From positions 372,001 to 436,000 of the forward strand of contig CAWGMO010000001.1 in assembly GCA_963823735.1 (NCBI GenBank): DNA of 64,000 bases, in the 5' to 3' direction. Shown piece by piece: positions 22,555-31,289 of the stretch. The notes beneath the pieces were generated by a model. That model was given only the letters and a program-made list of their open reading frames with translations, was not told where the DNA came from and made no database searches. Position 1 is the first letter of the stretch, and every line of letters starts with the position of its first letter. The translations under genes and the position numbers were made by a program. The stretch comes from Actinoallomurus sp963823735. GTDB taxonomy: Bacteria > Actinomycetota > Actinomycetes > Streptosporangiales > Streptosporangiaceae.

Positions 22555-25113
22555 ATGGTCGCACCGCCCGAGAAGCCGTCGCTGGACAACCTGGAGGCGA
22601 AGTGGGACGCCGCGTGGGAGGAGCGTGGCACCTACCGCTTCGACCGCACGAAGAACCGCGGATCCGTATACGCGATCGACACGCCTCCGCCCACGGTCAG
22701 CGGCTCCCTGCACCTCGGCACGGCCTTCGGGTACGTCCAGACCGACGCGATCGCCCGCTTCCAGCGGATGACCGGTCACGCGGTCTTCTACCCGATGGGC
22801 TGGGACGACAACGGCCTGCCCACCGAGCGCCGCGTGCAGAACCACTACGGCGTGCGCTGCGATCCCTCCATGCCCTACGACGCCGACGCCGTGATCGAGC
22901 CGGCCGGTAAGAAGGACAAGGGCCAGCGCCCGATCTCGCGCCGCAACTTCGTCGAGCTGTGCCACGAGCTGACCGCGCTCGACGAGCGCGAGTTCGAGGA
23001 GACGATGCGTCACCTCGGCCTGTCGGTCGACTGGAAGCTGACGTACGCGACGATCGACGACCGGTCCCAGCGGGTCGCCCAGCGCGCGTTCCTGCGCAAC
23101 GTCGAGCGCGGCGAGGCGTACGCGAGCGAGGCCCCCACCCTGTGGGACGTCGACTTCCGCACCGCCGTCGCCCAGGCCGAGCTGGAAGACCGCGAGATGC
23201 CGGCCGCCTACCACCGGCTGGCCTTCCGCACCACCGACGGCACCGCGATCGAGGTCGACACGACCCGTCCCGAGCTGCTCCCCGCGTGCGTCGCCCTCGT
23301 CGCGCACCCCGACGACGAGCGCTACAAGGCCCTGGTCGGCACCGAGGTGCTGACCCCGACGTTCGGCGTCCGGGTCCCGGTGACGGCGCACCCGCTCGCC
23401 GACCCGGAAAAGGGCACCGGCATCGCCATGATCTGTACGTTCGGCGACACGACCGACGTCGTGTGGTGGCGGGAACTCGGCCTGCCGGTCCGGTCGGTCC
23501 TGCGCCGCGACGGCCGGTTCCGCGAGGACGTCCCCGCGTGGCTGGAAGACCGCGCCGAGCTGTGGGCCGAGCTGGCCGGCAAGACCGCCAAGCAGGCGCG
23601 CGCCCGCCTGGTCGAGCTGCTCGGCGAGGCCGGCGACCTGATCGGCGAGCCGCGGGCCATCACGCACCCGGTCAAGTTCTACGAGAAGGGCGACCGGCCG
23701 CTGGAGATCGTCACCAGCCGCCAGTGGTACATCCGCAACGGCGCCCGCGACCCCAAGCTGCGCGAGTCCCTGCTGGAGCGCGGCCGCGCCCTCGAATGGC
23801 ACCCCGCGTACATGCAGGTCCGCTACGAGCACTGGGTCGAAGGCCTCAACACCGACTGGCTGATCAGCCGCCAGCGCTACTTCGGCGTGCCGTTCCCGGT
23901 CTGGTACGCCACCGACGACGCCGGCGACCCGATCTGGGACAAGCCGATCTTCTGCACCGAGGACCGCCTCCCGGTCGACCCGCAGAGCGACACGCCTCCC
24001 GGCTATGAGGAGTCGCAGCGCGGCAAGCCCGGCGGCTTCGTCGGCGACCCCGACGTCATGGACACCTGGGCCACCTCCTCCCTCACCCCGCAGATCGCCT
24101 GCGGCTGGGAGGACGACCCCGACCTGTTCTCCCGCACGTACCCGATGGACCTCCGCCCGCAGGGGCCGGAGATCATCCGCACCTGGCTGTTCTCCACGGT
24201 CCTGCGCTCCCACCTGGAGCACGACGCCCTGCCGTGGGCGCACAGCAGCATCAACGGCTGGATCCTCGACCCGGACCGCAAGAAGATGTCCAAGTCCAAG
24301 GGCAACGTCGTCACCCCGGCGCAGCTCCTGGAGGAGGTCGGCGCCGACGGCCTGCGCTACTGGTCCTGCAACAGCGCGCCGGGCACCGACACTGCCGTCG
24401 ACAAGGGCCAGATGAAGATCGGCCGGCGGCTGGCCAACAAGGTGCTCAACGCGTCCCGGTTCGTGCTCGGCTTCGGCGACGTCGCGGTGACCGCCGAGCC
24501 GGCCTCGCCGTCCGCGATCACCGAGGCCCTCGACCGCGCGATGCTCGCCCAGCTCGCCGCCGTGGTCTCCCAAGCCACCGACTCGTTCGCGAGCTACAAC
24601 TACCACCAGTCGCTGGAGCTGGCGGAGAAGTTCTTCTGGGGCTTCTGCGACGACTACCTGGAGCTGGTCAAGGGCCGCGCGTACGAGGAGGGCCCCGAGG
24701 CGGAGTCCGCACGCGCCGCGCTGCGCATCGCGCTCGACACGATCCTCCGGCTGTTCGCGCCGTTCCTGCCCTTCGTGACCGAAGAGGTGTGGTCCTGGTG
24801 GCGGCCGGGCTCGGTGCACCTCGCGCCGTGGCCCGACACGAAGGTGCTCGACGAGGTCGCCGGCGGCACCGACCAGGCGGTCCTCACGACGGCCGCCGCG
24901 CTGCTCGCCGACGTCCGCAAGGCCAAGTCCACGAGCAAGCGGTCCCTGCGCACCGAGGTCACGCTGCTGACCGTCGACGACACGGCCGACCAGATCGCCG
25001 CGCTGCGCGTGGCAGAGGCCGACCTGCGCCGGGCCGGCGTCGTCATCGACCTGGAGCTACGCGAGGCCGCCTCGCGCGCCGTGTCGGTGGAGCTCGCGCC
25101 CGCCGCGGAGTAA
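22555..25113 (+). CDS. valS: Valyl-tRNA synthetase
   Basis: An 852-residue class Ia synthetase that charges tRNA-Val. The HIGH-type signature is PPPTVSGSLHLGTAFGYVQ, the CP1 editing insertion spans about residues 190-400 with VDTTRPELLPACVALVAHPD, and the KMSKS loop reads DPDRKKMSKSKGNVV. The tRNA-binding helical domain is at about 640-780, and only a short C-terminal arm follows, in line with the shorter actinobacterial ValS type. No T-box is apparent upstream. A perfect hairpin terminator follows the stop, so it is likely a single-gene unit. Confidence 0.96.
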   Translation: MVAPPEKPSLDNLEAKWDAAWEERGTYRFDRTKNRGSVYAIDTPPPTVSGSLHLGTAFGYVQTDAIARFQRMTGHAVFYPMGWDDNGLPTERRVQNHYGVRCDPSMPYDADAVIEPAGKKDKGQRPISRRNFVELCHELTALDEREFEETMRHLGLSVDWKLTYATIDDRSQRVAQRAFLRNVERGEAYASEAPTLWDVDFRTAVAQAELEDREMPAAYHRLAFRTTDGTAIEVDTTRPELLPACVALVAHPDDERYKALVGTEVLTPTFGVRVPVTAHPLADPEKGTGIAMICTFGDTTDVVWWRELGLPVRSVLRRDGRFREDVPAWLEDRAELWAELAGKTAKQARARLVELLGEAGDLIGEPRAITHPVKFYEKGDRPLEIVTSRQWYIRNGARDPKLRESLLERGRALEWHPAYMQVRYEHWVEGLNTDWLISRQRYFGVPFPVWYATDDAGDPIWDKPIFCTEDRLPVDPQSDTPPGYEESQRGKPGGFVGDPDVMDTWATSSLTPQIACGWEDDPDLFSRTYPMDLRPQGPEIIRTWLFSTVLRSHLEHDALPWAHSSINGWILDPDRKKMSKSKGNVVTPAQLLEEVGADGLRYWSCNSAPGTDTAVDKGQMKIGRRLANKVLNASRFVLGFGDVAVTAEPASPSAITEALDRAMLAQLAAVVSQATDSFASYNYHQSLELAEKFFWGFCDDYLELVKGRAYEEGPEAESARAALRIALDTILRLFAPFLPFVTEEVWSWWRPGSVHLAPWPDTKVLDEVAGGTDQAVLTTAAALLADVRKAKSTSKRSLRTEVTLLTVDDTADQIAALRVAEADLRRAGVVIDLELREAASRAVSVELAPAAE

Positions 25114-25126
25114 GACTGTTCTTCTG

Positions 25127-25157
25127 AACGCGCCGCCGAGTCTCTCGGCGGCGCGTT
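25127..25157 (+). terminator. Rho-independent terminator after valS
   Basis: Perfect 13-base arms AACGCGCCGCCGA and TCGGCGGCGCGTT with a 5-base loop, followed by TCTCTTT, 14 bases after the valS stop. Confidence 0.88.
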
Positions 25158-25207
25158 TCTCTTTGCCGCGTGCTCGGGGGGTGTCGCGGATGGAGCATGA
25201 TCGAGGG

Positions 25208-27079
25208 ATGACCGTACGCGACATGTCCGTCTCCTCCGTCGAGCCGTACGAAGGTGGGGTGGACTTCGGGGGTGCCGGGCCGTACGAGCTGGTCAAAGGG
25301 ACCGTGCGCGTCACCCTTGATCCGGGCGACCCGGCGAACGCGCGGATCGTCGACCTCGCTTCGGCGCCGCGCGACGCCGAGGTGACCGCTGACGTGGTGC
25401 TTCTGCGGCCCGCCGATCCCCGGCGGAGCAACGGTTCGCTGCTGTACACCGTCGCCAACCGTGGTGACGTGAGCATCCAGCTCGGGCTCGACATGCCGCC
25501 GCGTGACCTCAGCGGGGCGTTGCCGCCCGGTGACGGGTTCCTGCTGCGGGACGGGTGGACGCTGGCCTGGTCCGGGTGGCAGTTCGACGTGGAGCGCGGG
25601 CCTGGGCGGGTCGGGATCGACGTTCCCCAGGCCGTACGTGACGGTTCGCCGATCGGCGGGCGGGCGCGGGCCAGGATCACTCCGCTGATCCCCAGCCGCA
25701 GCCATCCGCTGGCCGACTGGACCGCGACGCTGCTGGGCACGCCGGACCCCGTCTATCCCGCGACCGATCCGTCCGACCGGGACGACGCCGTGCTGACCGT
25801 GGCCGAGGCACCCGACGGGCCGTGGCGGGTCGTCGAAGGCTGGCGGTTCGCGCGCGACGTACGCGGTGTCGCGGTTCCCGACCCCGGTCACGTCTGGCTG
25901 GACGACGGGTTCGAGCCCGGCATGCTGTACGAGGTCGTCTACCCGACCGCGCGCTGCCCGATCGTCGGCGCCGGGCTGGCCGCCGTCCGTGACGTGGTCT
26001 CCTACCTGCGTGAACGCGAAGGGAGCGATCGCGTCGTCGCCTTCGGGCGGTCGCAGGCCGGGCGGTTCCTGCGGCAGTTCCTCCACGAGGGGCTCAACGT
26101 GGACGAACACGGCCGTACCGTCTTCGACGGCGTGCTCTGCCACATCGCCGGGGCGCGGCGCGGGGAGTTCAACCACCGGTACGCCATGCCGGCCGAGGCG
26201 CTCGCGCCGGGCTTCGCCGACCTGCCGCCGTTCGGCGCCGGCGCGCTGCTCGAACGGCAGCGGCGTACGGGCGGGGTGCCGAAGCTGATCGAGGTCAACG
26301 GCTCGTGGGAGTACTGGCGCGGCGACGCGGCCCTCGGGCACATCGCCCCGGACGGATCCGCTGACCTGCCCGAGCCGCCGGACGCCCGTACGTACCTGAT
26401 CGCCTCCAGCGACCACGTGGGTCACGCGCCCGGCAGCGCGCAGCTGTGGGGCGCGGCCAACCGCGAGAACGGCCTCGACCACACGCCCGCCCTGCGCGGC
26501 CTGCTGGTCGCGCTGCACGCCTGGCTGTCCGGCGGGACACCGCCGCCGCCGAGCCGCGTACCCCGGATCGCCGACGGCACCGCCGTCACCCGCGAGGAGG
26601 TCCTGCGCCGCGTCGCCGGCGTGCCCGGTCTCACGCGGCCCACGTCGCTGCCCATCCCCCGGCGCCTGGACCTCGGGCCCGCCGCCGACCAGGGAGTCGG
26701 CACCTATCCCCCCGTACGCGGCGAGGCGTACCCGTGCCTGGTGGCGGACGTCGACGACGACGGCAACGAGACCTGCGGCGTGACGCTGCCCGAGAACGCC
26801 GTCCCGATCGCGACCCGCACCGGCTGGAACACCGCCGCCTTCGGCGCGCTCGCCCCGATGGTCGGCAGCCGCGTGCCGTTCCCGCTCGAACCGGACCCCG
26901 ACGACCCGCGTACGGCCATCAACGAGCGGTACGCGGACCGCGACGACTACGAACTGCGCCTCAAATCCGCCGCCGACGAGCTGGTCCGGGAACGCTTCCT
27001 GCTGCCGGAGGACGTCGCGTACGTGATCACCAGGGCCCTGCGCCGCTACGACACCGCGCGGCGGCCGAGGAAGATCTGA
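25208..27079 (+). CDS. Large alpha/beta hydrolase domain protein (Abhydrolase_10-like)
   Basis: A 623-residue protein related to the bacterial alpha/beta-hydrolase-domain proteins of unknown role. An N-terminal beta-rich region (residues 1-200, starting VRDMSVSSVEPYEGGVDFGG) precedes the hydrolase-like part, where a nucleophile elbow is visible in VVAFGRSQAGRFLRQFLHEG. HIAGARRGEFNHRYAMP and YLIASSDHVGHAPG give further conserved polar residues. No signal peptide or membrane segment is seen. The ATG at 25208 is preferred over ATGs at 25163 and 25190 because the conserved block begins there. Its last 34 bases overlap the convergent methyltransferase reading frame. Confidence 0.82.
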   Translation: MTVRDMSVSSVEPYEGGVDFGGAGPYELVKGTVRVTLDPGDPANARIVDLASAPRDAEVTADVVLLRPADPRRSNGSLLYTVANRGDVSIQLGLDMPPRDLSGALPPGDGFLLRDGWTLAWSGWQFDVERGPGRVGIDVPQAVRDGSPIGGRARARITPLIPSRSHPLADWTATLLGTPDPVYPATDPSDRDDAVLTVAEAPDGPWRVVEGWRFARDVRGVAVPDPGHVWLDDGFEPGMLYEVVYPTARCPIVGAGLAAVRDVVSYLREREGSDRVVAFGRSQAGRFLRQFLHEGLNVDEHGRTVFDGVLCHIAGARRGEFNHRYAMPAEALAPGFADLPPFGAGALLERQRRTGGVPKLIEVNGSWEYWRGDAALGHIAPDGSADLPEPPDARTYLIASSDHVGHAPGSAQLWGAANRENGLDHTPALRGLLVALHAWLSGGTPPPPSRVPRIADGTAVTREEVLRRVAGVPGLTRPTSLPIPRRLDLGPAADQGVGTYPPVRGEAYPCLVADVDDDGNETCGVTLPENAVPIATRTGWNTAAFGALAPMVGSRVPFPLEPDPDDPRTAINERYADRDDYELRLKSAADELVRERFLLPEDVAYVITRALRRYDTARRPRKI

Positions 27080-27784
27080 CGCGGCGTACGGTCCTCGCCG
27101 GTCTCCTCGGTGACGGCCTCGGCCGTGAAACCGGCGTCGGTGAGGACCCGCAGTCCAGACATCGCGGCCGAACAGGCCCGTACGGTGCGACTCGTGCACG
27201 ACGCGCACCTCGGCGTTCTCGTCGCGCAGCACGAAGGCGTACTCGGTCTGGACCCAGGTGTCGCCGGGATCGGGGTCCCACACCCAGTCGAGGAAGCGGA
27301 CGCCGCGCGTGCCGTCGTCGCTCCCGCCGTGGTCGCTCGACGGCTCGAACGTCTCCGCCGTCGCGTCGGGGACGAAGACCGCGACGCCGCCCGGCGCGCA
27401 GTGCTCGTACGCCGTGACGACGGCACGCCGCAGGTCGGCCTCGTCGAGCATGTAGTCGACGGCGTCGTGCACGAAGACGGCGTCGAACACCCGCCCGAGG
27501 CGTACTTCTCGCATGTCGCCCTGAAGGTGGACGCACTCGGGGTTGAGCCGCCGCGACACCTCCAGCATCTCCTCGGACAGGTCGACGAGCGTCAGCGCGA
27601 ACCTGCCCTTCATGTGCACGGCGTTGGAGCCACCGCCGCTGCCGAGCTCCAGGACCTCACGGACCGGCCGCTCCGCCGACGCGAGAAGCCTCGCGGCGTA
27701 CGCGGCCTCCTCGGTGTACTCCTCCGGCGGCGAGATCAGCGGCCACCACGTCGCGAGCTCGCCGTAGAAACGGTGTCCGGCCAT
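27046..27784 (-). pseudogene. Class I SAM methyltransferase with a +1 frameshift near 27154
   Basis: The 5' frame reads a normal class I methyltransferase: VREVLELGSGGGSNAVHMKG (motif I), LTLVDLSEEMLEVSRRLNPE, VFDAVFVHDAVDYMLDEADL and CAPGGVAVFVPDAT. After GLFGRDVW the frame leaves the family. The natural C-terminus, LRVLTDAGFTAEAVTEETGE to the TAG at 27046, is in the next frame. Removing the A at about 27154 restores W-L-R-V-L-T-D. The frame total is 3n+1, consistent with one inserted base. The gene is otherwise complete (about 245 residues), so a sequencing error or a very recent mutation is likely. The methyl acceptor is unknown. Confidence 0.85.
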
Positions 27785-27802
27785 GTTCGTCCTTAACGTC
27801 GA

Positions 27803-27830
27803 GAACGCGGGGCGATGCCGCCCCGCGTTC
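27803..27830 (-). terminator. Hairpin after the SPFH gene
   Basis: Perfect 11-base arms GAACGCGGGGC and GCCCCGCGTTC with a 6-base loop begin 3 bases past the SPFH stop on the minus strand. It separates the SPFH gene from the methyltransferase downstream. Confidence 0.75.
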
Positions 27831-27832
27831 CT

Positions 27833-28678
27833 TCACTCCCTGTTCTGAAGCTCGGCGTGCTTGTCGAACCCGATGTACAGGCGCGCCTCGGCGTTGGTCG
27901 CCAGCCGCGACAGCGTCTCCAGCTCACGCACACGCAGCAGGACCGGGTGGTCGGAGTAGGCCGCCGCGGCGTCCGCGTGCAGCCGCAGCGCCTCGGAGTC
28001 CGCCTCGGCCTGCAACCGCTGCGTCTGCGCCCGGCTCTCCGCCTGGATCAGATCCGCCTCCCGCCGCGCCAGCGCCGACACCCGCTCGGTCTCCGCACGC
28101 GACCGCGCCTCGATCGCCTCCCGCTCCGCCTGCGTACGCGCCTCGACGAGCTGCGCCTCACTGAGCCGCTCGGCCGCGAGCACGCGATTCATGATCTCCT
28201 GGAGGTTTCCAGGGAACACGAGGTCTTTCACGTCGGCCCGGAGAATGGAGATCCCATAACCGTCCGCCGCGCCCTGGACGTCACCGAGAATGTCCTCGCT
28301 GAGCTGGTTACGATTCGTGAGAATCCCTTCCAGCGTCATGGACGCGAGAGAACGCCGCGCGGCGAGCTGCACGTCGCTGTAAAGGCGGTCCTCATAGGAC
28401 TCCACCTTCTCCTTCGCGGCGGCCGGGTCGATGACCCGATACTGGGTGATGATGCTGACCCGGACGGCGACCTTGTCCGACGTCAGAATCTCCTGCCCCT
28501 TGAGCAGCAGCTCCCGCTCCCGCATGTCGACCAGCACGATCTCGATGTGGGGTGCGTTCCGCCGACGCTTCTCGGGCACCTCGTGCCGCCCCGCCTCAAG
28601 GACGTCCGTCAGCCGGCCGTCCTCGTAACGAAGGCCACGGTGGGTGGACTTGATGATGATCTCTCGCGTACGAGCCAT
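27833..28678 (-). CDS. SPFH/band 7 domain protein
   Basis: A 281-residue SPFH-domain protein. Residues about 1-170 are the band 7 fold (IIIKSTHRGLRYEDGRLTDV, VEIVLVDMRERELLLKGQ-like core, DKVAVRVSIITQYRVIDPAA). Residues about 170-255 are a long charged coiled coil (LVEARTQAEREAIEARSRAE) as in flotillin and slipin proteins. It lacks the usual N-terminal membrane anchor, so it may associate with membranes only peripherally. The ATG at 28678 has an AGGAG site; longer readings upstream are not supported. Probably a single-gene unit with its own hairpin terminator. Confidence 0.88.
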   Translation of the reverse strand: MARTREIIIKSTHRGLRYEDGRLTDVLEAGRHEVPEKRRRNAPHIEIVLVDMRERELLLKGQEILTSDKVAVRVSIITQYRVIDPAAAKEKVESYEDRLYSDVQLAARRSLASMTLEGILTNRNQLSEDILGDVQGAADGYGISILRADVKDLVFPGNLQEIMNRVLAAERLSEAQLVEARTQAEREAIEARSRAETERVSALARREADLIQAESRAQTQRLQAEADSEALRLHADAAAAYSDHPVLLRVRELETLSRLATNAEARLYIGFDKHAELQNRE

Positions 28679-28882
28679 GACGCTCTCCTGAACCGTTATA
28701 CAGAGGAGCCGCCCCGAATCAGGTCCGATATGAAGGACGAATTTTCGGATGGGAAACCGGTTATCAAGGGATGACCGATCCGTGTTGCACGGTTTCCGGA
28801 AGGCCACTCGCTCCTGAGCCTGCCGGGGCGACCCAGGAAGAACCATAGGCCGCCATTCGGAAACGGTCATCCGAATTTAGGG

Positions 28883-29326
28883 TCAGCAGCCGCAGGCCAC
28901 CCCGGCGGGTGCGGTCAGTGGGTCGGCGGGGGTGACTGTGCGGCCGGACGGGGTCTCGACGGCGAAGCCCTCGCGTACCCAGTACTCGTAGCCGCCGATC
29001 ATCTCCTTCACCTGGTAGCCGAGGCGGGCGAAGGCCAGGGCCGCTCGGGTGGCGCCGTTGCAGCCTGGGCCCCAGCAGTGGGTGATGACGGCGGTTCCTG
29101 GTGGGATCTCCGTAGGGGCTCGTTCGGGGATTTGTGCGGTCGGCAGGTGGAGGGCGCCCGGGATGTGGCCCTGGTCCCAGGATTCCTCGGCTTCGGGTGT
29201 CGACCAGGAGGGCGACGGTTTGCCGGATTCCAGGGCGGTGTGGACGTCCGAGACGTCGGTTTCGTGGGTGAGGCGGGTGGCGAAGTATTCGGCGGCCTCT
29301 TCGGGCCGCGCGTAGGTCTCTGGCAT
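28883..29326 (-). CDS. Rhodanese-like protein with a locally out-of-frame segment
   Basis: A 147-residue single rhodanese domain, starting MPETYARPEEAAEYFATRLT. Family parts are SWDQGHIPGALHLPTAQIPE, VITHCWGPGCNGATRAALAF with the active-site Cys in the loop C-W-G-P-G-C-N, and the C-terminal GGYEYWVREGFAVE. The usual LLVDTR strand is replaced by PSPSWSTPEA. In the neighbouring frame the same bases encode VALLVDTRSR, so a one-base loss near 29217 and a one-base gain near 29195 appear to cancel out. Divergent GlxA-type regulator 72 bases away probably controls it. Small sulfur transferases of this kind act in cyanide or persulfide handling; substrate unknown. Confidence 0.85.
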   Translation of the reverse strand: MPETYARPEEAAEYFATRLTHETDVSDVHTALESGKPSPSWSTPEAEESWDQGHIPGALHLPTAQIPERAPTEIPPGTAVITHCWGPGCNGATRAALAFARLGYQVKEMIGGYEYWVREGFAVETPSGRTVTPADPLTAPAGVACGC

Positions 29327-29398
29327 GGCGTTGATCCTCGTGGCCGCCTCCTGTTGCCGCGAAGTGGCGGGAATGTCGCTGATCGATAGGATCTCGCC

Positions 29399-30349
29399 AT
29401 GTCCACCGTCGCGGTGCTCGCTTACGACGGGATGTCCGCGTTCGAGACCGGGATCGTGACCGAGGTGTTCGGGTTGCCTCGGCCCGAGCTGGACGTGCCC
29501 TGGTATCGGCTTTCCGTTTGCGCGGAGCGGCCTGGGCCGCTTCGGATCGTCGGTGGGGCGACCATGGAGACCGCGCATGGGCTTGAGGTGTTCGCCTCCG
29601 CCCGTACGTTGATCGTGCCTGGGGTCTCCGACGTAAAGGGTGAGTGTTCGCCGGAGCTGGTCGCGGCACTGCGGCGGGCGCATGATCGGGGGGCGCGGAT
29701 CGTCTCGATCTGTTCGGGGGCGTTCGCGCTGGCGGCGGCCGGGCTGCTCGATCATCGGCCCGCGGCGACCCACTGGCAGTATGCCGATCTGCTGCGGCGG
29801 CGATTTCCACTCGTTCGGGTCGACGCCGATGTTCTCTACATCGATGACGGTGACGTGCTCACCAGTGCCGGCAGTGCGGCGGGGCTGGATCTGTGTCTTC
29901 ATCTCGTACGCCGTGACCACGGGCCCGCCGTCGCCAACATGGTGGCGCGGCGGTTGGTGGTCGCGCCGCATCGGTCGGGCGGTCAGGCGCAGTTCATCGA
30001 GGCTCCCGTGCCGGCCGATCTCGACGATGACCGGGTCGCGCGGTCGATGACGTGGGCGCTCGGCGACCTCGCGCAGGAGATCACGGTCGCCTCGCTGGCT
30101 CGGCGGGCGCACATGTCCACGCGTACGTACCTGCGCCACTTCGCGCGCTGCACCGGCACCAGCCCGACCCGCTGGCTGATCGCCCAGCGCGTCCAGGCGA
30201 GCCTGCCGCTGCTGGAGAAGTCCTCCGCACCGGTCGAGGAGATCGCCCGCAGGGTCGGCTTCGCCAGCCCGGTGACGTACCGCTCCCACTTCACCCGCGC
30301 CATGCACACCTCCCCCTCGGCCTACCGCCGCGCGTTCAACACTGCCTAG
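29399..30349 (+). CDS. GlxA-type transcriptional regulator (DJ-1-like domain plus AraC HTH)
   Basis: A 316-residue regulator with the same two-domain plan as the one at 8 kb. The DJ-1-like part has VSICSGAFALAAAGLLDHRP and LTSAGSAAGLDLCLHLVRRD. The AraC domain ends with IARRVGFASPVTYRSHFTRA and SPSAYRRAF. It diverges from the rhodanese gene, the usual arrangement for this subfamily, so it likely controls that gene. The 5' half of the gene has more T/G at third positions than its neighbours (many GGG, CGG and ATC/GTT mixtures), a slight compositional oddity. Its stop overlaps the convergent ArsR-like gene by four bases. Confidence 0.93.
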   Translation: MSTVAVLAYDGMSAFETGIVTEVFGLPRPELDVPWYRLSVCAERPGPLRIVGGATMETAHGLEVFASARTLIVPGVSDVKGECSPELVAALRRAHDRGARIVSICSGAFALAAAGLLDHRPAATHWQYADLLRRRFPLVRVDADVLYIDDGDVLTSAGSAAGLDLCLHLVRRDHGPAVANMVARRLVVAPHRSGGQAQFIEAPVPADLDDDRVARSMTWALGDLAQEITVASLARRAHMSTRTYLRHFARCTGTSPTRWLIAQRVQASLPLLEKSSAPVEEIARRVGFASPVTYRSHFTRAMHTSPSAYRRAFNTA

Positions 30350-30894
30350 GAGTCTTCGGGGGCCGGGAAAGCGAGGAAGCGGGCGAACATCGGGCGGGCG
30401 TCCGGGGGGATCTCGTCCTTGCGGTAGCGGTTGACGAGCTTGATGTACTCCTCGAAGAACTCCGTGACCTCGTCCAGTGTCAGGTGCATCAGCGAGCGTG
30501 AATAGGGCACCTGGTCGCCCCACTCGCCCATCGACTCGCGGCGGGCCTGGAATCGCGAGAAGGCCTCGAAGTCAGCGTCGAGGGACATGTGGTTCATCTC
30601 GTCCAGGACGGCGCGCATCTCGGGGCTCTGCTCGCTGCGGGGCGGGAAGCGGCGGTCGGCGCGTACGGCCTGCCACCAGCGTTCGCGGCCGTGGGCGCGT
30701 TCCGGCACCTCGCGTATGAAGCCGTGCTTGGCCAGTTCGCGCAGGTGGTAGCTGGTTGCGCCGGTGTTGAGGCCGAGTGCGCGGGCCAGGGTCGCCGAGG
30801 TCGCGGGGCCGTGGAGTGCCAGGTGGTCGAGCATCTTCTGGCGGCGTGGCTGGGCGAGCGCTTTCAGGGCCTCCAGGTCGTTGATCTCCGCCAT
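30346..30894 (-). CDS. ArsR-like winged-helix regulator
   Basis: A 182-residue regulator. The N-terminal winged HTH is LEALKALAQPRRQKMLDHLA followed by SATLARALGLNTGATSYHLR and ELAKHGFIREV. The C-terminal 100 residues are helical and end with HLTLDEVTEFFEEYIKLVNR, as in the helix_turn_helix_20 type regulators of actinomycetes. No metal-site Cys are seen. The ATG at 30894 is chosen because three copies of TGTGCAA/TTGCACA lie immediately in front of it; a reading back to 30942 would run through that operator-like DNA. Confidence 0.88.
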   Translation of the reverse strand: MAEINDLEALKALAQPRRQKMLDHLALHGPATSATLARALGLNTGATSYHLRELAKHGFIREVPERAHGRERWWQAVRADRRFPPRSEQSPEMRAVLDEMNHMSLDADFEAFSRFQARRESMGEWGDQVPYSRSLMHLTLDEVTEFFEEYIKLVNRYRKDEIPPDARPMFARFLAFPAPEDS

Positions 30895-30896
30895 AG

Positions 30897-30929
30897 TTGC
30901 ACAATACGATGTGCAAAGAAAGTGTGCAA
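30897..30929. promoter_or_regulatory. Triple half-site operator in front of the ArsR-like gene
   Basis: TTGCACA-N6-TGTGCAA (30897-30916) is a perfect inverted repeat, and a third TGTGCAA lies at 30923-30929, 13 bases (just over one helical turn) from the second. The first arm starts only 2 bases upstream of the start codon. Such placement strongly suggests autorepression by the encoded regulator. Confidence 0.6.
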
Positions 30930-31289
30930 GCCCGGTTGTCAACCCCCGCTGTCCTTTGACGGCCAGCGTGGTGGCGCATTCCGGCCACGCCGTTTTACTA
31001 AATCTTTCCTTGACGGCGGACGCCTACGCCCCATCGGCCGCCGCATTCATGAAAACGTCCGGCCGGATCGCGCGAAAAGGGCGGCGAGGCCGGGTTACGG
31101 AACGTCCCAAAACGGCTTTGACACCCACTCATTACAAAAGTGTCACGCACAGCAAAACTCCAACTACGTTCCTGACCAAACTGTCGATCATGCTGAAAGA
31201 TCGGGCGAATTTAGGTGTTCTGCTCTCAATGGGTTGCATGTCAGTATTCGCTCGTCGTTCCCCTCCCCCGCCAGCTCCAAGGAGAGCAA
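30930..31289. other. Non-coding leader upstream of the S53 peptidase
   Basis: About 360 bases with no credible gene, relatively AT-rich (for example TTACTAAATCTTTCCTTGAC near 30995 and GAATTTAGG near 31208). It probably holds the promoter and a long 5' leader of the secreted peptidase. I compared it with the cyclic di-AMP (ydaO) and other riboswitch signatures I know and recognised none. A strong AAGGAGAG ribosome site at about 31279 ends the region. Confidence 0.55.

Noticed and set aside
22549..24819. 756-codon minus-strand open frame opposite valS
   Set aside because: No domain and typical mirror composition; valS is intact and fully conserved on the plus strand.
25043..27784. 913-codon minus-strand frame starting as a methyltransferase
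   Set aside because: Only the first about 210 codons are real. The rest is antisense to the alpha/beta hydrolase and is reached because of the frameshift at about 27154.
28883..30523. 546-codon frame ending in rhodanese
   Set aside because: Sequence upstream of 29326 is antisense to the GlxA-type regulator; the rhodanese starts at MPETYARP.
30930..31289. Possible riboswitch in the S53 peptidase leader
   Set aside because: No conserved core of the cyclic di-AMP, cobalamin, TPP or other aptamers I know could be found.
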